From: Micromonospora sp. WMMD1155
Lineage (GTDB): Bacteria > Actinomycetota > Actinomycetes > Mycobacteriales > Micromonosporaceae
Reading direction: 5' to 3'
NCBI RefSeq assembly: GCF_029581275.1
Contig: NZ_CP120742.1
Location: 153,501 to 217,500, forward strand
DNA: 64,000 nucleotides
The notes beneath the pieces were generated by a model that worked only from the letters and a program-made list of their open reading frames with translations, had not been told where the DNA came from and did no database searches. Numbering within the stretch: position 1 is the stretch's first letter; each line of letters begins with the position of its first letter. The position numbers were made by a program, and so were the translations under genes. Shown piece by piece: positions 57,120-64,000 of the stretch.

Positions 57120-57745
57120 TCGGCGGCGCCCGGCGGCTGCTTACGGACCGCCTTCTTGGCGGGCATGGCCACCGGGGTCGGGGCCTCGTCCTCGGTCCGG
57201 CTGATCGTCGCCGGCGGCTTCTTCGCGATGGCCTTCTTGGCGACGGCCTTCTTCGCGACCGCCTTCTTCGCCACCGGCTGCTCGGCCGCAGGCTTGTCGG
57301 CCGCAGGCTTGTCGGCCGGATGTGCGGAGACCGGAGCGCCCGCCGGGCCGTCGGACGGCACCAGACGATCTCCGGAACGGTCGGCGACGGTCGGGGCCGG
57401 TCGCCCCGACGGGCCGGCGGGCGGCGTGGTCGTCGGCTCGACGGCGCGCGCCTCGCGCAGTCGCCGTTCCAGGTCGTGCACCCGCCGGGTCAGCTCGGCC
57501 ACCTCGTCGGCGGTGGCCAGGCCGACCGCCCCGAGGGCCCGGTCGACCTCGAAGCGGACCAGCTTGGTCAGCGCCTCCCGGTTGGCCGCACTGGTGCTGA
57601 CCAGCTCCTCGCCGAGCGCCTGGAGTTGGGCGGCGGTCGCACCACCGGAGCCGACGAGGCGTCGTGCCACGTCCTGGGCCTTCTTCCGGGGCGCCTCCGT
57701 GAGGCCCATGGCCAGTTCGAGGTAGGCGCGCCACGCGTCCTGCAT
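57116..57745 (-). CDS. Protein with helical N-terminus and histone-H1-like Lys/Ala tail
   Basis: The product is 209 residues. Residues 1-105 are helical, with a phasin-like pattern (AWRAYLELAMGLTEAPRKKA, then QDVARRLVGSGGATAAQLQA, and a coiled coil at ADEVAELTRRVHDLERRLRE). The C-terminal half is Pro/Ala-rich with KKAVAKKAVAKKAIAKK, a pattern shared by histone-H1-like and PhaF-type DNA-binding tails. It may bind DNA or polyhydroxyalkanoate granules; sequence alone does not decide. ATG 57745 is chosen because the upstream frame extension is a shadow. It overlaps the next gene by ATGA. Confidence 0.72.
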   Translation of the reverse strand: MQDAWRAYLELAMGLTEAPRKKAQDVARRLVGSGGATAAQLQALGEELVSTSAANREALTKLVRFEVDRALGAVGLATADEVAELTRRVHDLERRLREARAVEPTTTPPAGPSGRPAPTVADRSGDRLVPSDGPAGAPVSAHPADKPAADKPAAEQPVAKKAVAKKAVAKKAIAKKPPATISRTEDEAPTPVAMPAKKAVRKQPPGAAE

Positions 57746-57856
57746 GCCTGAGTCCTTCCGCGGGGCGGGGTGTGCAGGTGTCACGCTACCGGGCACCCCG
57801 GACCGTGCCGTGCGGTACGGTGCCGAGGACGGCGTGGCGATCGGCGAGGGGGACAT

Positions 57857-58195
57857 GTGGCCAGCGTGGACGAGTGCCGGCAGGCGTTGCAGGAGCTGGC
57901 AGCCCGGCTGGACCGCAACGCGGAGACGGTGCGCGAACGGATCGACCTGGACCGGACGCTGGCCTGCCGGATCACCGACCTGGACGCCGCGTTCCACGGC
58001 CGCATCACCGGGGGTCGGCTGGTCGAGCTGACCGACGGCGACGACCCCAAAGCCAAGATCGCGTTGAGTACGTCAAGCGACGACCTACTCGCCCTGGTCC
58101 GCGGTGACCTGGACGTCACCAACGCGGTGACCACCCGCCGAGTGTCGATCAAGGCGAACCCGTTCGACCTGCTGAAGCTACGCAAACTGCTCTGA
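57857..58195 (+). CDS. SCP2-like small protein
   Basis: The product is 112 residues, starting at GTG 57857 after GGGGG. Blocks are ITDLDAAFHGRITGGRLVEL, then KIALSTSSDDLLALVRGDLD and VSIKANPFDLLKLRKLL. The strand-loop-strand ending in the sterol-carrier (SCP2) pattern suggests a lipid-binding fold, although it is shorter than the usual family. It is divergent from the 57745 gene with 111 bp between. Confidence in the family is moderate. Confidence 0.65.
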   Translation: MASVDECRQALQELAARLDRNAETVRERIDLDRTLACRITDLDAAFHGRITGGRLVELTDGDDPKAKIALSTSSDDLLALVRGDLDVTNAVTTRRVSIKANPFDLLKLRKLL

Positions 58196-58254
58196 CGAAC
58201 GCCGCACGCTGACCCGGTTCGGGCAGCGGTGTGGCCAGGCGATGCGGCCAGCGG

Positions 58255-59286
58255 TCAGGCGGTGGCGGTCAGGCCGAGGCTCTCCACGGCGTGCGCCGCG
58301 TCCGGGCCGATCGGGCGGATCTTCGGCAGCGTCGGCTCCGACGCCGACCAGGCCACCGCGCAGAGCGCCGGCAGGGCGTCCAGCGGCCGACCCGACCCCG
58401 CCAACTCCAGCGCACCGTCGTGGTCGGTCACCGACCATCCGACGGCGTCCGCCGGGCCCGGGACCCGCACGACGGCGGCCGGGTCGAAGAGCCCCGCCAG
58501 GTCCCTCGCGACGTACGTGGGCCGCCGCCGCGGTTCCGCGGCCAACAGATCCGGTACGCCATGGACGCCGGTGAGCACCAGCAGACTGTCCAGGCCGGCG
58601 CGGCGGGCACCCTCGATGTCGGTGTCCAACCGGTCACCCACCACCAGGCTCCGGCCACCACCCGCGCGCCGGGCGGCGGTCTCGAACAGCGCCGACTCAG
58701 GCTTCCCGACCACCACGTCGGGGTCCCGCTCCAGCGCCGTGCGCAGCACCGCCACCAGGGAGCCGTTGCCCGGCAGTGGGCCACGCCCGCTGGGCAGCGT
58801 CCGGTCGGTGTTGGTGGCGATCCAGAGCGCACCGGCCCGTACCGCGACCGAAGCCTCGGCCAGGTCGGCCCACCCCACCTGCGGGCCGTACCCCTGCACC
58901 ACCGCTGCCGGATTCTCGTCGGCCTTGCTGACCGGGGTCAGGCCGACCGCGCGCAGCTCCGCGCGCAGGGCCTCCGCACCGACCACCAGCACCGGAGCGC
59001 CGGCGGGAAGCCGGTCACGCAGCAACTCGGCCGACGCCGCGGCGGAGGTGAGCACCTCCTCCGGTCGCGCCGGCACACCCATCCCCCTCAGCAGGGCGGC
59101 GACCTCGCTGGAGCGACGGGACGCGTTGTTGGTGGCGTACGCCACCGCCACGTTCCCGTCGTGCAGCCGGGCCACCGCCTCGACGGCGCCGGGGATCGGC
59201 CGGTCGATCAGGTAGATCACGCCGTCCAGGTCGAAGACGACCAGGGTGTACCCGTCGACCAACCGCTCCCCGACGTCAGCGCTCAT
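58255..59286 (-). CDS. HAD-superfamily phosphatase, NagD-like
   Basis: The product is 343 residues. Motif I is [20 protein letters not shown]. Motif II is [20 protein letters not shown]. Motif III/IV is [20 protein letters not shown], then [20 protein letters not shown]. The cap domain lies between. It is the Rv1692-type phosphatase of the conserved cluster, whose reported activity is on glycerol phosphates. It overlaps the TPR-type gene by ATGA. A C-terminal extension of about 70 residues follows the core. Confidence 0.92.
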   Translation of the reverse strand: MSADVGERLVDGYTLVVFDLDGVIYLIDRPIPGAVEAVARLHDGNVAVAYATNNASRRSSEVAALLRGMGVPARPEEVLTSAAASAELLRDRLPAGAPVLVVGAEALRAELRAVGLTPVSKADENPAAVVQGYGPQVGWADLAEASVAVRAGALWIATNTDRTLPSGRGPLPGNGSLVAVLRTALERDPDVVVGKPESALFETAARRAGGGRSLVVGDRLDTDIEGARRAGLDSLLVLTGVHGVPDLLAAEPRRRPTYVARDLAGLFDPAAVVRVPGPADAVGWSVTDHDGALELAGSGRPLDALPALCAVAWSASEPTLPKIRPIGPDAAHAVESLGLTATA

Positions 59287-61946
59287 CGCTGCGTCGACCC
59301 CGACGCGTCATCCCCGGCCGGAGCGCTCCGGTCGGCGTTCGCCACGCTGCCGGACGGCGCGACGTCCCGGGAGTCGGTGTCCGCGTTGCGCGCGGCCTCG
59401 TCCGGGTGACGGTCCTCGTCCTCGTCGTCGAAACCCTCGTCGTCACCGGCGCTGCCCACGACGTCGTCCCGCTCGTCGTCGTCGAAGTCCTCGCGGTCCT
59501 CGTCGTCGTCCTCGCGGTCGTCGTCGTCCTCGCGGTCGTCGTCGTCCTCGTCGTCGCGGTCGTCGTCCTCGTCGTCGCCGGTCAGGTCGGCGTCGGGTCG
59601 GGCCGGGACCGCGCCGGGAGCACCCGGCCCTGCGGCGATCTCCTCCGCGGCCTCGTCCTCCTCGTCGCCCTCGATGACGACACCGTCGAGTTCCAGCAGC
59701 CGCTCGGCCGCGTCGGTCTCGCCCTCGGTGTCGACGTCGGCCGCGCGGGAGAACCACTCGCGGGCCTCCTCACGCCGGCCCACGGCGAGCAGCGCGTCGG
59801 CGTATGCGTACCGCAGTCGAGCCGTCCACGGCGCCGTGGCCTCGCTGGTGAGGTCCGGGACCTGGAGCATCGCGACCGCGGCGTCCTTCTGCCCGAGGTC
59901 CCCCCGCGCACCGGCGGCGACGATCAACAGCTCGATCGCCACTGCCTGGTCCAGCTTCTCCCGGTCGGCACCACGGAACAGGTCGATCGCCCGCTCCGGC
60001 CGACCCAGAGCCCGCTCGCAGTCCGCGAGCACGGCCAGGTGGCTCTGCAGCCCGCTCATCCGGTGGTACGTGCGCAGCTCGGCGATCGCCGTCTGCCACT
60101 CCCCCGCGTGGTACGCGGCCAGGCCGACCGCCTCGCGGACGGCCGAGATACGCGACGCGAGCCGCCGTGCGGCCAGCGCGTGCGCCAACGCCTCCGCCGG
60201 GTCCTCGTCGATCAACTGACCGGTCGCGACCAGGTGCCGGGCAACCGTCTCGGCGACCGGCTTGTTCAGCGAGAGCAACTCAGCGCGAACGTCCTTGTCG
60301 AGGTCGGTCGCGTGGATGTCGTCCGGCAGAGCCGGCGCGGAGCTACGGCCACCCTCGAACGACTCGCCGCCGGCGGCGCGGTCGTCGCGGCGGAACTCGC
60401 CCTCGCGACGCGGCCGCTCGTCGGCGCGGGGAGCACCCGCCAGGTCACCGCCACGGAAACCACCCTCGCGGTCACCGCTACGGAACCCGCCTTCGCGACG
60501 GTCACCGCCACGGAACCCGCCCTCGCGGGGCGCGCCGCCTTCGCGCGGTCCACCCGGTCGAGAGCTGTCCCGGTCACCGCCACGGAAACCACCCTCGCGA
60601 CGGTCGCCACCCCGGAAGCCACCCTCGCGGTCACCACCACGGAACCCGCCGCCCTCACGACGGTCACCGCCACGGAAGCTGCCGCCGTCACGGGAGGCAC
60701 CCGGCCGAGATCCCTCGCGGAAGCCGCCTTCACGACGGTCGCCACCGCGGAAGCCACCCTCGCGGTCACCACCGCGGAACCCGCCTTCACGACGGTCACC
60801 GCCACGGAAACCACCCTCACGGTCACCACCACGGAAACCGCCGCCGTCACGGGGGGCACCCGGCCGAGATCCCTCGCGGAAGCCGCCTTCGCGACGGTCA
60901 CCGCCACGGAAGCCACCCTCACGGTCACCACCACGGAAACCGCCGCCGTCACGGGGGGCACCCGGCCGAGATCCCTCGCGGAAGCCGCCTTCGCGACGGT
61001 CGCCACCGCGGAAACCGCCTTCACGACGGTCGCCACCGCGGAAGCCACCCTCGCGGTCACCACCACGGAACCCGCCTTCACGACGGTCGCCACCGCGGAA
61101 GCCACCCTCGCGGTCACCACCACGGAAACCGCCGCTCTCGCGGGATGGGCCGGAACGCGGGCGGTCTCCGCCGCCCTGATGGCCGCCTTCACGACGGTCA
61201 CCGCCCCGGAAACCGCCCTCGCGGTCACCACCACGGAACCCGCCTTCACGACGGTCACCGCTCCGGAAGCCACCCTCGCGGTCACCACCACGGAAGCCAC
61301 CCTCACGGTCACCACCACGGAACCCGCCTTCACGACGGTCGCCACCCCGGAAGCCACCCTCGCGGTCACCACCACGGAACCCGCCTTCACGACGGTCGCC
61401 ACCGCGGAAGCCACCCTCGCGGTCACCACCACGGAACCCGCCTTCACGACGGTCACCGCTCCGGAAGCCACCCTCGCGGTCACCACCACGGAACCCGCCT
61501 TCACGACGGTCGCCACCGCGGAAGCCACCCTCACGGTCACCACCACGGAACCCGCCTTCACGACGGTCACCACCGCGGAAGCCACCCTCACGGTCACCAC
61601 CACGGAAACCGCCTTCACGACGGTCGCCACCGCGGAAGCCACCCTCACGGGGAGCACCGGAGCGAGATCCGTCGCGGTCGCCGCCGCGGAAGCCGCCCTC
61701 GCGACGGTCGCCGCCGCGGAAACCGCCCTCACGGGGAGCACCGGAGCGCGAGTTGTCCCGGTCTCCGCCACGGGAACCGGAGTCGCGACCGCCGGCGTAT
61801 CCGCCTCGGCTGCCGCTGTCGCGGTCTCCCCGGTACGGGGGCCGGTCCCGGTCGTCGCGGCGTGGGCCGCGGTCGCGTCCGCCCGCACCGTCGGTACGGT
61901 CTTCGTAACGACGGGGACGGTCTCCGCCCTGCGGTCCTGAACTCAC
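59283..61946 (-). CDS. TPR-type protein with long Gly/Arg/Asp repeat
   Basis: The product is 887 residues, starting at GTG 61946 after AGGAAGGA. Residues about 60-500 are a degenerate tandem of [20 protein letters not shown] (9- and 10-residue units), rich in Gly, Arg and Asp, like eukaryotic RGG regions. Residues about 540-750 are helical repeats of TPR type ([60 protein letters not shown]), matching the Rv1691-type neighbour. The end is an Asp/Glu-rich tail with [13 protein letters not shown]. The repeat probably binds RNA or drives condensation; that is inference from composition. Confidence 0.85.
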   Translation of the reverse strand: MSSGPQGGDRPRRYEDRTDGAGGRDRGPRRDDRDRPPYRGDRDSGSRGGYAGGRDSGSRGGDRDNSRSGAPREGGFRGGDRREGGFRGGDRDGSRSGAPREGGFRGGDRREGGFRGGDREGGFRGGDRREGGFRGGDREGGFRGGDRREGGFRGGDREGGFRSGDRREGGFRGGDREGGFRGGDRREGGFRGGDREGGFRGGDRREGGFRGGDREGGFRGGDREGGFRSGDRREGGFRGGDREGGFRGGDRREGGHQGGGDRPRSGPSRESGGFRGGDREGGFRGGDRREGGFRGGDREGGFRGGDRREGGFRGGDRREGGFREGSRPGAPRDGGGFRGGDREGGFRGGDRREGGFREGSRPGAPRDGGGFRGGDREGGFRGGDRREGGFRGGDREGGFRGGDRREGGFREGSRPGASRDGGSFRGGDRREGGGFRGGDREGGFRGGDRREGGFRGGDRDSSRPGGPREGGAPREGGFRGGDRREGGFRSGDREGGFRGGDLAGAPRADERPRREGEFRRDDRAAGGESFEGGRSSAPALPDDIHATDLDKDVRAELLSLNKPVAETVARHLVATGQLIDEDPAEALAHALAARRLASRISAVREAVGLAAYHAGEWQTAIAELRTYHRMSGLQSHLAVLADCERALGRPERAIDLFRGADREKLDQAVAIELLIVAAGARGDLGQKDAAVAMLQVPDLTSEATAPWTARLRYAYADALLAVGRREEAREWFSRAADVDTEGETDAAERLLELDGVVIEGDEEDEAAEEIAAGPGAPGAVPARPDADLTGDDEDDDRDDEDDDDREDDDDREDDDEDREDFDDDERDDVVGSAGDDEGFDDEDEDRHPDEAARNADTDSRDVAPSGSVANADRSAPAGDDASGSTQR
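60440..61745 (-). repeat. Coding tandem repeat of 27/30-bp units
   Basis: Units encode REGGFRGGD and [10 protein letters not shown] and recur dozens of times, with short islands (for example GAPRDGG and [10 protein letters not shown]). The sequence is highly similar from copy to copy, which suggests expansion by slippage or unequal exchange. Confidence 0.92.
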
Positions 61947-62032
61947 AGGTACATCCTTCCTGATTGCGCCACCAATGGCGCTACGCAGTCGAGGGCCGAC
62001 CCGGATGGGGCGGCCCTCGACTGGAAGATTGT

Positions 62033-62149
62033 CCGGCGGCGTCCTACTCTCCCACACCCTCACGAGTGCAGTACCATCGGCGCTGGAGGGCTTAGCTTCC
62101 GGGTTCGGAATGTAACCGGGCGTTTCCCCTCCGCCATGACCGCCGTAAC
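62033..62149 (-). rRNA. rrf: 5S ribosomal RNA
   Basis: Read on the minus strand it begins TTACGGCGGTCATGGCGG and ends GGACGCCGCCGGA, which pair as the terminal stem. It contains the typical CCGAACCCGGAAGCTAAG. The 5S gene follows the 23S gene (3' side) in the usual rRNA operon order. About 85 bp upstream of the TPR-type protein's start nothing else is seen. Confidence 0.95.
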
Positions 62150-62235
62150 TCTATGAACATATCAAACAACCCCGGCAAACAGTTCACGGGTGTTCGCTTG
62201 TTCAGAGTTGCACAGTGGACGCGTAGCAGCTTAGT

Positions 62236-64000
<1,765 letters not shown>

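Noticed and set aside
60440..61745. A possible CRISPR array.
   Set aside because: The repeats are direct coding units without unique spacers of constant length, and no cas gene is nearby.
59406..61963. Very long open frames (844 and 598 codons) opposite the repeat of the TPR-type gene.
   Set aside because: They are produced by the periodic Gly/Arg/Asp codons; the translations are low-complexity Thr/Val/Ala or His/Arg strings with no motif, and no ribosome site precedes them.

Overview
The window is high-GC actinobacterial DNA. Gene content and order suggest Micromonosporaceae, with moderate confidence. It has two parts joined at a tRNA-Pro(GGG) gene at 27987-28060: an integrated conjugative element on the left, and a conserved chromosomal cluster on the right that runs into an rRNA operon.

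Left part (1 to about 27.99 kb): an integrative and conjugative element of the type IV secretion class. From left to right it holds the tail of an unidentified gene and an Mrr-like nuclease. Next come two insertion sequences, one inside the other: an ISAs1-family element sits in the transposase gene of an IS5-family element, and both target duplications are still readable. The conjugation operon follows: VirB2-like pilin, VirB6/TrbL-like channel protein, PrgI-like protein, VirB4-like ATPase and VirD4-like coupling protein. After it come a replication-relaxation family protein and a run of accessory genes, including a multi-winged-helix protein, a DUF932 protein and Cys/His-rich paralogues, several of them separated by near-perfect hairpins. 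Next are an NlpC/P60 cell-wall hydrolase, a 1.7-kb stretch of gene debris, and a divergent pair made of a membrane LysM-BTAD protein and a protein that joins an Hsp70-like ATPase region to about eight membrane helices. The element ends with a small HTH excisionase and a tyrosine integrase facing the 3' end of tRNA-Pro. No relaxase gene and no second att copy are visible, so the element probably continues beyond the left edge.

Right part (28.2-61.95 kb): mostly minus-strand housekeeping genes whose order matches the known Mycobacterium tuberculosis Rv1691-Rv1713 region in reverse: der, cmk, rluB, scpB, scpA, parA-like, xerD, ald, (TM2 protein), NUDIX, pyrG, membrane protein, glycosyltransferase, murJ, MraY-like protein, mctB/steB, steA, recN, (regulator and S8 peptidase), nadK, tlyA, two low-complexity proteins, (SCP2 protein), HAD phosphatase, and a TPR-type protein with a very large Gly/Arg/Asp repeat. 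Many neighbours overlap by 4 bases (ATGA) and are probably translationally coupled. The themes are chromosome segregation and dimer resolution (scpAB, parA, xerD), nucleotide and NAD metabolism (cmk, pyrG, nadK), ribosome maturation (der, rluB, tlyA) and envelope or septum assembly (murJ, steA, steB).

The right edge (62.03-64 kb) is a minus-strand 5S rRNA gene followed by the 3' part of a 23S rRNA gene that leaves the window.

The strongest candidates for something undescribed are the Hsp70-like/membrane and LysM-BTAD divergent pair, a repeated TGTCAGG/CCTGACA motif in three intergenic regions of the conjugation module, and the hairpin-separated accessory genes with their split Cys/His paralogues. 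All positions were read by eye, and no database search was run.
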